A stretch of DNA of 64,000 nucleotides. It comes from Sclerurus mexicanus (Eukaryota; Chordata; Aves; Passeriformes; Furnariidae). Under the pieces are notes generated by a model. It did no database searches. It was not told where the DNA came from and saw only the letters and a list, made by a program, of their open reading frames with translations. This document shows positions 11,745 to 25,200 of the stretch, one piece after another. Location of the stretch: contig VWZF01005260.1 of assembly GCA_013396755.1 (NCBI GenBank), forward strand, positions 496,001 through 560,000, in the 5' to 3' direction. A program made the translations under genes and the position numbers. Position 1 is the stretch's first letter; each line of letters opens with the position of its first letter.

Positions 11745-13553
11745 CAGTACTATTGGTATTATATAACTAGTCTATTGTTAGTTGTAAAAGTTCTGAGTAT
11801 AAAATACCATATCTCATTTCTTCTGTGCCTCTTCTTTAACGGACTTGGTCTAGTCTCAATGTAAAGTCACACTACAATATTCAGCTCCTATACACTATTT
11901 CTGTGTCCCCACTCTCACACCTATGGTCTCATGCTTTGTTCTGTTATAGTTTATTCTATCAGTTTCAGGCTGCCAAAAGATGTAGTATTTTTTAAATGAA
12001 CTTGTTTATGCTCTATAGAAACTTCTAATAGAAATTTACCAATAAACTACCATACACTTTGAAAGAGACATTCTGTCTCAATTTTCATGATCTACTTTTG
12101 TACCTGAAAACTTACAGACATGACAAATAGTATTTCTGGGTGCAGTTGGGGTAATTAAATCTCATGATGTAACAAAACTTTAGATCTATCCAACCACTAC
12201 TACTAACATTAAAATGAAATTTTCCAATTAAGTTGCTACAAAGTTAAGCAGACTGTTGAGTATTGACTTTTATTTTTTTTTCTCAGACTGATTTCACAAA
12301 ACTAACTTAGTCTTCAGAAGGTGCCATATTCTGTGGAATCACACTTAAGTCACCATACTGGGTTTTTTCAAACACAAGAGGGACAATCAGATATAATATT
12401 TATTGAAAATGTCCAGAGGTGCCTAAACATCCACTACAGTAATGACTATTTTTCTAATTTAGAGGAACCGATAACGTTTAGAGTTGTGCATCGTGTTCTG
12501 GTTTTATACATGTACATGAAGTGTCTACATTTAAAGAATGGCTTGACATGTTTGATTTTAATTCCATACCTGCATTACCATTCAGAACATTAGAACTGCA
12601 TTAGCTTTTGAAGAGTTATTTCTTTTTCTATTTTACTAATTCAAAAAGAAAATATCTATTTTGGATCCTGCTGATTGCATTACTTCTTAGAAACAAGAGT
12701 AATAATGTCAAAGATATAGTACTGCTTCCAAACCTCAGAAATCATGCAGACAGATAGGCACTAAGAACCAACTTTCCATAAAATGTTAATCTTTCTTCCT
12801 TAGGTCCTTAAATTCTTATACAGGGATTCTAAATCCTATCCTGTATTTTAGTTTTGATCTTGGTGATAGCAGGTTTTGAATAAAGCATCATGGGTTGCAA
12901 TTTTTTAATAGTCAATATTTTTAAGGCAGCATTGTAAAGCCTTATTTAATTAAAAAAAAAAAATTCAGTGTACTTACCAGCCTATTAAACAGATATAAAT
13001 TTATTAGTCCTCTTCTTCTCCAGTTAGCATCAAAGTCAGAAGCATGTTATAGATGCAATAGCATAGTCTTCAGAAAAATAAAAAAATTGGTTAGACAACA
13101 TGCCCAGGAGATTTTATATACATCCATGTATTAAAACCTTTGTCAGTATTAGAACTCCATGAGGATACTGATGTGGCCTATGAGCTCAACAAAAATAATT
13201 ATCTGTGTGCAGATTCATGGGTGAATTTAAATACTTCCTCTTCTTTCTGGAATGTTAAGTTCTAGAAAGAATAAAGGTAAATGTGTCCATTTACTCGCAG
13301 CCACCAATAACTATGAACACTAATTTGGAAATCACAATACTTAACGCTTGTGCTGAGAATTAACTTAATGTGCTTCTAGCAAATAGCAGACTGACAATCA
13401 ACAAGATGCTAGATGGAAACTTGATGGCACCCTTAGCTAATGCACAGCTACGGAGCTTCAGATGGGGTCAAAATAATTTCTCCACCACGTATCATTGTAT
13501 GTTAAGTCACCAGCTCTAGTAATATGATGAATTCATGACATAACCATCATAAA
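11745..13553. other. Unassigned AT-rich noncoding DNA
   Basis: No gene or named repeat is seen. A poly-A run of about 11 lies near 12952-12963. Confidence 0.55.
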
Positions 13554-13589
13554 TTAAAAAAACCCTAACCCTTAAAAAAACCCTAACCC
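13554..13589 (+). repeat. Two exact 18-bp units containing telomere-like CCCTAACCC
   Basis: The unit TTAAAAAAACCCTAACCC occurs twice in a row (13554-13571 and 13572-13589), identical base for base, followed by TCAG. Each unit holds one and a half vertebrate telomere repeats (C strand) joined to an A7 run. It may be a tiny interstitial telomeric remnant or a chance slippage duplication. Confidence 0.85.
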
Positions 13590-15654
13590 TCAGCAGCTTG
13601 GAAAGCATGTTAAAGCAGTCCTCCTGCTAGTTTTATTTAATTTTTTTTTAGGTTAATGAAGACAGCAATACTGATTTGGAGTTTTTCTTGCCATGATTAA
13701 AGTAAGCTTTATCATTTGTTTCTTTGAGAATTACAGATAAAAAAATTTAACCAACTCATTTTTAATTGTGTTATTTTTTTACACTCATTTTTCATGACAA
13801 CTTTTCTTATGAGCCAGCTTCCAGTCTAGACTCAGGATTATCTTTTTGAGATCTCCCATTCTTAATTACATTCTGAAAGAGTTTTACAAAGCAATGTCCT
13901 ACCTTTCCCTAGGGTAAGTGTTTGGGGATTATAGTTAAAGAGTATGTAAGTCTTTCCATCATTTCATCAATCTGTTGAAGAGCTTGTGGAGATATCGGAC
14001 AGCTGATAAACCTTGCTTTTGGGGATGTTCGACCTTAAAATAGGGACTGTGTCACCTGATGGCAAGCCTGAAGACAGAAAAGTGGGTTTTTATTCCCTTG
14101 TCGCCGTGTTTCTGTTAGCATTTTTCAAGCATATCACTGAGAGCAGCATGATATCATACAAGGGTATAAAGTCCCCAGTGAATATAGTATACTACTTCCA
14201 ATAAAGCACTATGAAAGGTAATGTAAACCATTACATGTAAACCATGTCCAATGTAAACCATTCCTTTATTTCAGAGAACTGACCTTTGAGCAAGAACTGT
14301 AGTTATCTGACAAAGTAAAAGAAAAATGCTAGTATTTGCCTTGTGTAGATGGAAACTTGTATCCACAAAGAAAGTTTTCATTCAGTTCTGCTTGACATTT
14401 AAACCAATAATTATTCATTTTACTATTAACACATTAGATAAAGATAAGTGGATGTTTGCTTAACTAATAACCCAGGGCAATGTCAATGTATTTAAGCTGA
14501 AGAACGTAGTGCTCAGTTATTCTTCCCAGAAGTAGCAGAAGTCATTCACGTCTGCTAGAATGAACAGACTTTCTGAGGAAAAGATCCTGAGAAAACTAAC
14601 ACCTTAGAGCTGTGTAGATCTACAGGCCCATAACAGAAGACCTGAGCCCATTTAGCAGCAAACCTTCTATCTGCAGTTATTGATTTAATTGCTGGGATGC
14701 ACTGTGTAATTCCTTTAGGGATTAATCAGCCTTGTCCCGGCAATCATCTAGTCAACTCCACTTGAAAAGGTGCTGAATAATGAACATCACAGCAAGACAT
14801 TCAGCAAACCTGAAGAGAGAAAAATGTAAACTCAACATGACTGTCACATTTACAGAATGTTAATCTAAACAAATAATTTAAAAAGGTAATAATTCTGTTA
14901 AAACATAGTTATCTTGGCATTTACTGTGTGCTTTAGTTTTCATCATTTCACATGATTTATTCCTAAGATAGAATGTGGCAAAAACTTTTAACAAGGTATA
15001 AAAAAAGAGGAAAGAAAATTTATCTACTCTGTGATAACTCTGAAAATTATTCTCATCTTAAATTGGTGGCAGTAGTTTAAGAAGTTTATAAAGATTCCTT
15101 GACATCAACAATAATTAATTCAGGAAAGAAACCTGAAAAGTTTCCTATGCTTTGTTTAGTGTACTGAAATTAAGTTCAACAATATGTTACAGATAAGCTA
15201 CATTTTCCAAACAAGAGTTCTCATTTAACAAAAAAAGAAAAAAGTAAAATTAATGACAAAGGCAACTTTTGCAACCATACGAACACATGGGTTTCCAACC
15301 AAAAACCGAATTGACAATTTTACTCAAAAATTTGTTTCAGCATATATATTCCAAGAAAAACAAAACAAATACAAGAATCTGCTGGTGGAAGGCAGAGGGA
15401 CCCTCTGTCACAATATCTCAAACAGACACAAGTAGGAGTTAGTAAACAGATACATGTGCCAAAGTTATCCAAAATATTGTGGAATAGAAACACAGTTGAA
15501 TAGCAAATTGATTCCTCAAGACAGTGTGGGAATTGTGGAGAAGAACAAGTGTCCCAGTGGGGTTTGCACCAGCTACAGTGTGACGTAAAATCCTGTGTAT
15601 ATTTCCTTTTGTAAACTAGGAAAATGAAAAGAACCTGTATGATCACTGAATGGA
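13590..15654. other. Unassigned AT-rich noncoding DNA
   Basis: No gene was recognised. The stretch contains the ATGTAAACCAT triplet at 14219-14264, listed separately. The part around 14560-14770 is less AT-biased and free of recognised repeats. Confidence 0.5.
14219..14264 (+). repeat. Three short tandem copies of ATGTAAACCAT
   Basis: The word ATGTAAACCAT starts at 14221, 14235 and 14251, with 3-5 bp spacers. TGTAAACC differs by one base from the forkhead-type core TGTAAACA, so this is either a small slippage repeat or a weak cluster of forkhead-like sites. The binding idea is inference only. Confidence 0.7.
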
Positions 15655-16235
15655 ACAGGTAATTCCCAGATGGTAACTAAGTCCCATGCAACTGTTCCCG
15701 CACACCTCCCTGCTAGGATAGGGGAGACAATCAAAACAGTAGAAGTGAGAAAACTCATGGGTTGAGAAAAAGACAGTTTAATAGGGAAAATGAATGCTGT
15801 GCATGCAAGTAAACAAGTCAAGGAAACTATTCTCCACTTCCCGTGGGCAGGCAGGTGTTCAGCCATCTCCATGAAATCAGAGATTCAACACACATAAGTG
15901 ATTTGGGAAGATAAACGCCATCACTCCAGACACCTCCCCTTCCTTCTTCTTCCCCCAGATATACTGGGAATAGTGCTGCATGGTCTGGAATATCCTTTTG
16001 GTCAGTTGGGCTCAGCTGTCCTGGCTGTGACCCTTCTCAACTCCTTGTGTGCCCTGACACTCCTTGCTTGTGGGCTGGGGTGAGTGGCAGAAAAGGCCTT
16101 GACACGGTGCAAGCACTGCTCAGAGGCAATGAAAACATTCCTGTGTCATCAGCACCATTTCCAGCACAAATCCAAAACATAATCCCATGCTAGCTATTAA
16201 GAAGAAAACTAACTACTCCAGCAAAAATCAGCATA
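15655..16235 (-). mobile_element. Endogenous retrovirus LTR (avian ERVL-like), minus strand
   Basis: Read on the minus strand, this begins near 16235 with 'tgctgatttttgctgg', runs through 'aaggccttttctgcc', 'aggacagctgagcccaactgacc', a TATA-like AGTATATC (+ coordinates 15958-15965), then 'gtgatggcgttt', 'ggagatggctgaacacctgcctgcc', an ATTAAA polyadenylation-type signal (+ 15777-15782) and 'actcatgggttgag' reversed, to a 'cttagttaccatctggg' tail near 15660. This order matches an LTR family I know to be abundant in birds. The reading frame on this strand (15573-15872) is only the LTR read through. Edges are estimated, no flanking duplication was confirmed, and no retroviral genes lie beside it, so it is probably solo. 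Confidence 0.8.
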
Positions 16236-19200
16236 CCTTTACAGGAAATATTAAACACAGCATTCATGAGTCACCTCATGACAACTAATCACAATACCTG
16301 TTTTAAGGTCATTAAAAACCACCAAACAAAACAGTTTTGACAATACATCAGTGTAGCACGTGTTACCTTAGGGCTTCTGTCATCAGTTTGTTGTGAAGAC
16401 AGGTGGTGTCTGGCAAGGGATATTTAGAACTAGAAAAATACAAGAAAGAAACCTGGCTCTTCCTTATTCTCCTAGGACACAACAGCAAATACAGGAGAAA
16501 AGGAAGGACCTCTGCCTCATTCTGTTTGGGGCATTATACTAATTGCTTGGGAGGGCATGTACAGGGAGGAGGCAGTAGGGACACCAGCTCCGGATACATG
16601 GGCACATCCAGAGCCCGATGCATTCGGAAAAACAGAGCCACTTATTCCTCACTACTGCTAATTCGGCACTAGGCTGGAATCTCAGCAATGATCCAACAAG
16701 TGGACTATGCAGACACATCAACTCTCTTTAAGCTGCTTTCTACGATTGCCTCTGTGAAAAATGATTTTTTTATCCCCATCCAAAAACATTAAAGCGGTGG
16801 GAATTAGCATGAGGAGGCGACTGTGCAGAAATTGTCTTAAGGCAACAACTCTCAATATCATTTCTCAGGTGGATAAAACTGCCAACTTGAAATTCCAAGG
16901 TTTTGTGTCCATATAAATTTATGTAGTTTCATAATTTATAGTTACAACAATTACAGCAATGACAACCTGCAGTCAAACAAGGCTTTCCCTTGTGCCTCAG
17001 ACTTCAAGCTGAATATTTCATTTATGTGACATAACTTGCTATGAAAACTACTGTTCTGGCATTACAAACAAAATCATCTTTAATATTGTTTTATAGATTA
17101 TTTAGCAGGAAAGAGTTTATGGCTCTCATTCTGAATTAATTTCATTGCCAGAACAATGATACATACAGCTAGCTGGCTAGCTTTACACTGTACTTCAGAA
17201 GCAAGACACTCGATACGTTTAATTCTATAAAGAACTTGATCAAGCTAAATTCCAGATGCCACCTTTTATTTTATCACTACTACAAGACACCTTTTATTTT
17301 ATCACTACTACCCAGAACAATTTTGTGTTCTACACTCTTATTAAAGTTAATGTAATGAAATGCAGCTCCTGACCAAAACCCAGGACTTTTGCACCTCACA
17401 CACCCTGCAGCTCATCTGAAGGCTACAGTACTCAAGACAATTTCACCAAATGATACGTTTAGTTGCAATAAATTTCTGCAAGACTAAGCAATGTAACTAC
17501 ATTAATATATGTCTGCAGTAAATTATACAATTTACTAAAAATAATGACACTGTTACTTAGGGAGGAAAGAACTTCTGGTGTTAGGACTACAAAATTAATT
17601 TTACAGGTAAATCTGGGCAAATAACTGATTATGTTGATATAACTGCTGTACCAAAACCAATGAAAAATATTAGCATTTAGAGCAGATGGAAAAATAAAGA
17701 ATTTCTGTTTACTTGCATTCTCCTTATCGCCTCAAAACACAATTCTCAGTCAAAGTAAGCACTGTCTATTGGAGCTAAAAAAATAAAATTGTATTTTGTT
17801 TTTTTTCTTTATGTTGACTCTTTTGAGAGGGTTGTTTATTTTAGTTTGTTGATTTTTGTTTGTTAGTTTTAATTTAAACAAATTTGGGGTTGAGACTTCA
17901 TTTTGAAACAGCAATTTGAAAGGTTGAAATGAAGCATTTTAGTTTTACACACATATACATGCACACACCTTGTTCTCTGCCTTGTTCCCTGGCCTCACCA
18001 CCAACTGTTCAATGAATCTGGCCATCACTCAAGGGGTAAGCTTGTCCCAGACCACAATCTCAGGTTGTAAAGGCAAGTAAAAAAAAAAAAAATCAAGTCC
18101 TTAGTCTTCTTATTTTTTACTTTTGGCTGAGTGCTGGTAAGTTACTGCATAATCATTCTCATTAAAATTGCCACATATACATGACTGCATACAACAGATA
18201 TGCAGTCAGAGCAGCTCACCCTTCCACCACCATCCTGTCACAGAAGCTGTCTGAAAAGTTGTTATATCAGTGCACAAAATCTGCAGCCAGAAAGAGAATT
18301 AAGAAGAAGGTCTGTATGCAGTATATATATGAGAATGTAAAGTTCAGAAGACAAAGGATTCTGCAAGAAAAAGATAAAAAAGGGATAATTTTTTCATAAA
18401 ATAATGGGAAAACAAAATTCTAAATGAACATTAATTTGTGAAATTATATCATATATATTCTGTCTCAAATTCAGCTAGTTTACAACTTTCTTTTTTCTTC
18501 TCCCAGCTTTCAACTGTTCTTCTCTTTCTCCAAGCCATATTTGAGTGTGTAGCAATTTAAGTGCTCTACATACAAAAAATTAGTATACCCATTAATATTT
18601 GTTGCACACTAGGAGTGCAATGTTAACAAATGTTGAATCATTAAAGATTTTCTATAAACTGTATAGAGCAAAAGCAAAGCACTGTTTGGAAATACTTAAA
18701 TTCTTATGATTGGACTAAACAAAGTCCTGAGAACTGAAGGGGTGTTAAGCATTACATAGGTTCTTTTCCATTCAGTAATCAAAGATTGTACTTTAACAAG
18801 TCCCTACGGTATTTGTACTCTAGCTACAGATCTGTACTCTGGGCTGTACTGAACCCTGAACCCTGTTCACATAATTGGCTGAGACAACAAGGTCATTTTC
18901 TATGTACGTGTTTAAAGCATAAGATAAAGGTGAGTGTAGAAATCACACCCCAGCAAGCAATGGCCTGGAGGGCTTAGCATTTTGTGTTGCAAAACACGCA
19001 CCAATATTTGCATGGGTTTCATTTGCATTGCTGTGTTCTGATGTGTTCTGGTGTGTTATGTAAGGCTTGCTATCCAGCCAGCCAGAGAGAGCAGGCTCTT
19101 GTGTTTTGCGCATCCTACCCACTCGGCCCTTCCAGGAAGCAATGAAAAGTAGCACCTCTGGCTCCCTGTGTGTCTTGTCCTTCTTTCAAACTATAGCCAA

Positions 19201-22200
19201 CAAACGTGGGGGGAACTGTGTACATCTACCTTCAGAAGAAACAATGCACAAATTAATACACACCTCTAAGTCAGGTCAAACAATACAGAGGACAAAATAA
19301 AAGAGCCTTTTATTTCCCAAGACATTAATTTGGTTTTGCCATATATGTTATAGCTGGGATGTTAATTAAAGTCATTGGTGCCTCAAATCATTAAAGGTTG
19401 TGAATTCATTTTTTTTCTGTAAGTGTTCTTCATCTCAAGCCTTCAGGGCAGACAACATATTTGTTTTGTTTGTTTAGGTTATCCAAATATGTCTTCAGTC
19501 ATCTTTCTTACTCTTCATTACTGCATATTGCAGTGAGAGTTTATTCCCTTATGAATATTTTCCATAAATATTCTGTCACTAAGAAGAGTTTTCTGTCAGA
19601 ACACTTATAAGCTCCTTGCAAATTTCATTTCTAAATTTTGAGAGAAACAAAAGGCCTTGTTTAGCTTTGCTATGAACTTTTCCAACTCCACTGATTTTTC
19701 AAAAGGTACACCTGATAAAGATCAGACTAATTCAGAAGGAAAAACACAAAAATCAATCTACTTATTAAATCATTAGAAACTCAGCCAGACAGAAGTGAAG
19801 GAATACTGTGAGTGGCAAAAGCAGAAAGTCCAGCAGAATGAACTTTGTCCAATATACTTCACCATGTCTTCTATGTTTTAAATTGTCCCTAAGTTATTCA
19901 ATACTTCATACTATCATGTAATGTTATTTATGTTTGCCATCCTGTATCTATGAGAAAAGAGTTTATAGCATTGTCCTGTAACACAGCATATGATTTGCTA
20001 CACCTGATGAAAATTGAAGGCACCTTTTTTTCAGAAGGACTAGAGGATTTACACATTTACTTTTACTCTCCATATCATGGTATGAAAGCAGTCCAAGCAG
20101 GCCCCAAGGGATTAAAAGCTTCCAGGCATTTCTAGACAGGCTCTTTTGAAAAAAATAATGGTAAAATCTTATTTAAAAATGGTTGAAATACAGCTACCTC
20201 TTTAAACTAAGGATACACTAATTTCCTGTGCAGATGTTTAAAGGATATTTGTATGTTTTTCTTTACTTTAGTTTTCGTATCTGTATTTTTCTCTTCAGTT
20301 TGTTCTTCTATAATGATACTTGAGAAATCTAGTTTCTGCCTCTCCCATTGTGTCAGGATCTGAACCTTGGATTTAAATGAATAGTCATCCTCTGCTTAGC
20401 CCTTCCAAACATGATGTGGGTGACATGCATGGCTAGCTAGGATCTTAGAATACACTTTAATATTGACCTGATCATCTGAACAAATCCTCTGCTCAGAAGC
20501 ATTGTTTCTTTCTTCAGGTGATCAAAACCCCTTTCTTTAGGCTAAATTGTGTTTATCCTCAAAAATGGCCTGGAAAAGTCTCTCTTAGCCCTAATTTCAA
20601 TAAATGACACCACTGCACAAACAATCTTTTCTCAGTTGGCCCAGTAATTCCAAAATTATGTAGCAGCAGGAGACTGTGCCTGGGCTCTACCTCCTTTCTG
20701 TGAGTTGACTAATAACGCTGGTGAGACACTAACCAAACCCCTACAGTGCAGTAGTTGCTTGCAGCCATAAAGTCTTTTCTGCTCCATAAAGGACGATGTG
20801 ATTGCACACAGCCCTCAGTATACACTGTCCTGGAGTGACACTGTGGAGCTGTTTGTGCACAGCAAGTATGAATTTGTCGAAATGACTGTTATTAAAAGTA
20901 CAATGTTGCTTTATGACAACAGTAGTTTCACTCCGCATGAAAACAGCTCTTAACAACAGAAAGAAAAATAAAAGGAATGGGGACTATTAATGGGTTGAAA
21001 AACACTCAAATCCTTTTTGTCTATGTGAAGCCAAATTATTCTATCACAATAAAAACATGATGCTATTTGCCATAAGTATGCAACTTCAAAATTACCTTAC
21101 ACCTGTAGACTAGTTCAACATCATAATTCCGACTACACAGTTTCTCCCTTCTTTTCTCATGCAATGTTAGTTTATATTACTAAAAAAAAGCAAACAAAAC
21201 AAAATAAAACCCAAGCCCAAAAAACCCCTTGAGTATTTATAAATCACAATTATCAATCTTTAAGTTTGTTTTCTCATACAAAATGAAAGATTTGATGATA
21301 TTATCCCACATAATAAATGTCCTGGTTTAGTTCTGCCAAGAGAAAACTTTGCTTGACACCTTTCAGATTTGTGTAGGGAGGAATTCACTTCCACACATCC
21401 TCCTCAGTCTGATAATTTAAAAATACCCTATTAAATGTTTGCAACCTGCATTTACTTCTTGCCAGAAATTCATTTCCCATCTTTCTTTTGTCAGTCATCA
21501 TGTTAACATAATCCGACCAGCTCCCAGGCATCCAAAATTTGTTGTTCTTGAATGATGTTTCCTCAAATTAACTTTACAGAACTGCACCTGGAATTTGCTT
21601 TTTGCCAGAAACGCAATAGTATTTTCTCAGAGGCAAATACAAACTACAGAAAGGAAGTTTCTCCTCAGACTATTCTGCTTGTGCAACTACAGGCCACTTT
21701 ATAATCTTAATCTTAATAAAAATATATTTGTCATATGAAAAAATCCTTACCATTTTCAAAGTATAGTACAAAAAACCTTAAGTGTAAAACATGTATATTC
21801 TTTTTCTACAGCATAAACTGTGATTCAGCTTGTTTTCTGTGGTAGAGAAGTCAGAACACAGTAAGCAATATCAGTAGCTTAACCTTTCTCAGTATCCATT
21901 TCTATTTATTTGTCCCAGAAGGAAAATCTGTATGGGCAAGAAAAAAAGAAAAAAGAAAAAAAAAGAAGTAAGTGTATGCCATTCCAAGGATAAAGCATTC
22001 AAGTGTCAAGAGAAAAAATGGTCAGTATTACCAAAGCTGAGTAACAACATAGTATGAAACTCTGCAAGAAAAATATTTAACTCAAACTGATGACTGGAAA
22101 CATCAGTCTGATCAATCATTTGTAACTGTGGACACAAATTGTTTAGTAAGAAACTAAAGAAAGATGTTGTTTCACTGAACAGACTGAAGCAGAATATGCA

Positions 22201-25200
22201 AATTGCAATTAAAGATTTCAAAGGTTGTAATGAAACAAAATGAAAGGTTATAAATTCCTGATTTAAAAAACAAGCAAACTAGTAACACACTGATAAAGAG
22301 AGAAAACATTTTTTAGAATGTTTTTGCTGCAGGTAGTTTTGTCAAATTATTTAATATCTTTGTCTCAACTATTCCTGGCAGGGATTTTTTTTTCTAATTT
22401 TTTTTCTAAAGGATTGATTACAGTTCTTACACTGCAAATCAATGCTGCAATTTATATAACAAATTTATAGAAATAATTGATACATATTTGTATGCTGTAT
22501 TTATTTATACAAAATGTTTTCACATCTTGTTTTCTTGCTGCCTTTACAGACTCAACATACCTAACAAACTTTACTTAACTTTATTCCACTATTAATATTC
22601 ACAAAACATAATGTTTGTACCATCAATGAGCATCACTAACAGGGTTGTACTCCACATAGTTTTATATATATGCTGCAAGAAATTCTCACAGTTTGAGAGA
22701 ATCCAGCTGCACCAGGAGCAAATGGTGACTGAACTGTGTAAAGAGAGGTTTTACAGTATTTCCTTGTGCTATTTGTAAAAATGCACAGAAGTGGGGGGAG
22801 ACAGGGTGGGAAACACTTTAATTTCACTCATATCAATTTTATATTTTTCCTGTATGTCAGGATAAGGTCTATCCACTACTGAAATTCTTCATATACAAGT
22901 TACCTGAAGATAAGCTACTTCTGAGGACATACAGCTTGGGAAAGCTAAAAGCAAATTCCCTCTTCATCTGAGGGTCTATAAAAGTGCATTTTTTCTCTTC
23001 CATTATTTCTTCCATTAAATTGAACTTTATTTTAACTTACTATGGATTATTATTCTTCACTTTTATTATTGCTAGAGATTCTATGGAAGTGTAGAACAAT
23101 AAAATTTTAAGAACCTGATACAGAAGTTGCATTTTGTAGTTCAGGCAGCTGTATAATTGTTTTCTTTAAACAAGTGTGACAATTTTAAATGTCTAAGCTA
23201 GTCATTCTGAATGCTACAGCTGCTGTTCTGTCAGGTCATTGTTATGGCATAGTATAAAGGCACTCAGTGCTTTCTCATCAAGGCATTATATGGGATTTTT
23301 CACTTACTCTGTGCTTTCGTTTAAATTTGAATTCTTGCCTATGGAAAGCATAAGAGTAAATGGAAACAATACTGTACCTATTTGCCAACCTTCCATAAGT
23401 AAGAAATAAAAAAGGAGAAGAAGCAAGAAAAGGATAAAATGCTGACGTGAGCTAAGTTTTGTGATTCTCTTCTGCTTTCTGAAGGACATAAAAACAAGAT
23501 CAAGAGCCTACACTTCCAGTATTAAGACAAACCATTTCAAATTCACTCATTCCTTGTAAGGCGCAGAAGGAGGAAATGATGCAAGCAAATTTTTCAGTAA
23601 TTTATTTTTAAAGGTAAGTATTCCAGTGCAGTTGTGGTCAGTGACCTGCTTTGGCATTAGGTAGTATTTTTGCAAAGGAAGATATTGAGCAGTGTAGGGG
23701 TATCAAGTTTTAAACTGATGTAAAGGCTATAAGCTTCAATGAGCTACTTTGGAAGAAAGTGCTGATGGTGCAGAGCCTTCCACTAACAACTGAGCTCTCC
23801 AGATGTTCCATCCAGCCATTTTTCACACTATTTGCTCATTGCTGATATAGCAAAAATCTTTCAATGCTTTTAATTACAGCACTAAACTCACATTTGCCCT
23901 CTCATCCTTATGCCTGTATTTGTTTCAGGGCATATGATTTCTCTCTCCCCTCCCTTGGTCTACAAAGATGACTGGTAAGAAGTGTCTCTGTTTGCTTTCT
24001 GCTTATTTGTTTCTGAGGCCTCTGATTCTAACTGGGATTTTTGTACAAATATGGTCCTGTGAATTAAAGTGTGAAAGACAACTTTTATTAATTTTATAGT
24101 TTTAACACTGATAATTTAATAAAATACATTTTTAAAAAAGGAACAGCATCTTTGAGGTTATAATGGATGAACTGTGGATCACAAGGAAGACTTGTGACTC
24201 TCTAAGGGTATACTGGGACAAGTCAGGATACACAAGTGGAAAGGATTTGAAGCAGTTAACACTCATTTAAGCATGAGGATTACAAAAATGTTAACCATTT
24301 TAAAAGTAATTTACATTTATATATATTTATACATGTAATTCCCTACTGAATCTAGTTCTTTTCAGTTATACCTGAAATGTGATTTATTTCTCTTTTTTTC
24401 CAGAAAGTTGCCATGTGAAATTTACTATGGAAACAAACATCATAGAACAAAAAAATGAAGATATTAGTTTTTGCAATGTAATTTATAGGTTCCTTAAGCA
24501 TGCATAGTACATGCTGAGCCAAAGTTTCTTATCAGAGAATTTGAGATCTCATCGTCAAGGGCACATATTAATGAAGGAGCACAGAGTCAGATCCAGTTGA
24601 CAGCACTGACAGTAAATCTGGAATTTATGTTTAAGTAGCTGGACTTGCTCTGCAGTTACACCTGCTTACTTTGCAGAAGAATCTGGCACTGTAATATGCC
24701 ATAAATCTGGATTCTTTTTGTTTTAAACTTAATTGTACTTTTCCACCTATAAAGAACTACTGCATACTGTTCATCCTCCATTTAAACTTAAACCAGCCTT
24801 GACTTCTCAAACTTAAATAGAATATTTCCCTAACCTTGAAGAAGCCACCCATTTCTCAGTCTGTGAAATTACTGTTGGTTTTTATTTCCTTGGGAAGATA
24901 ATGAATCATAATGGCAGATGTCATTTGGAAAAAATTTTAAAGGAATGAACCTTCCCTGCTCAGCAACATGAAATACAGTGCAAATAGTAGCAATGCAGAA
25001 GAAATACAAAATACAAATACTCATTTGTGGATGAGGAGGTCCTTGTTTGTCTCAGTCCTTGCTCATGAAAACCACACTGTGCACTGATATTTAGGAACTT
25101 GAGACTTCAAAAGCAAGTGAAGAATAAGCTGATTTGATTATAAAATCAAACTTGTCTCCACCCTTTAACTGATGACATAAGGATTGTCTTGATGAAAGAA

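Noticed and set aside
21318..21650. Possible LTR start at 'tgtcctggtttagttctgcc'
   Set aside because: The first bases resemble an avian LTR start, but I found no matching CA end with an ATAAA flanking duplication, no TATA/AATAAA arrangement and no similarity to the other LTRs here.
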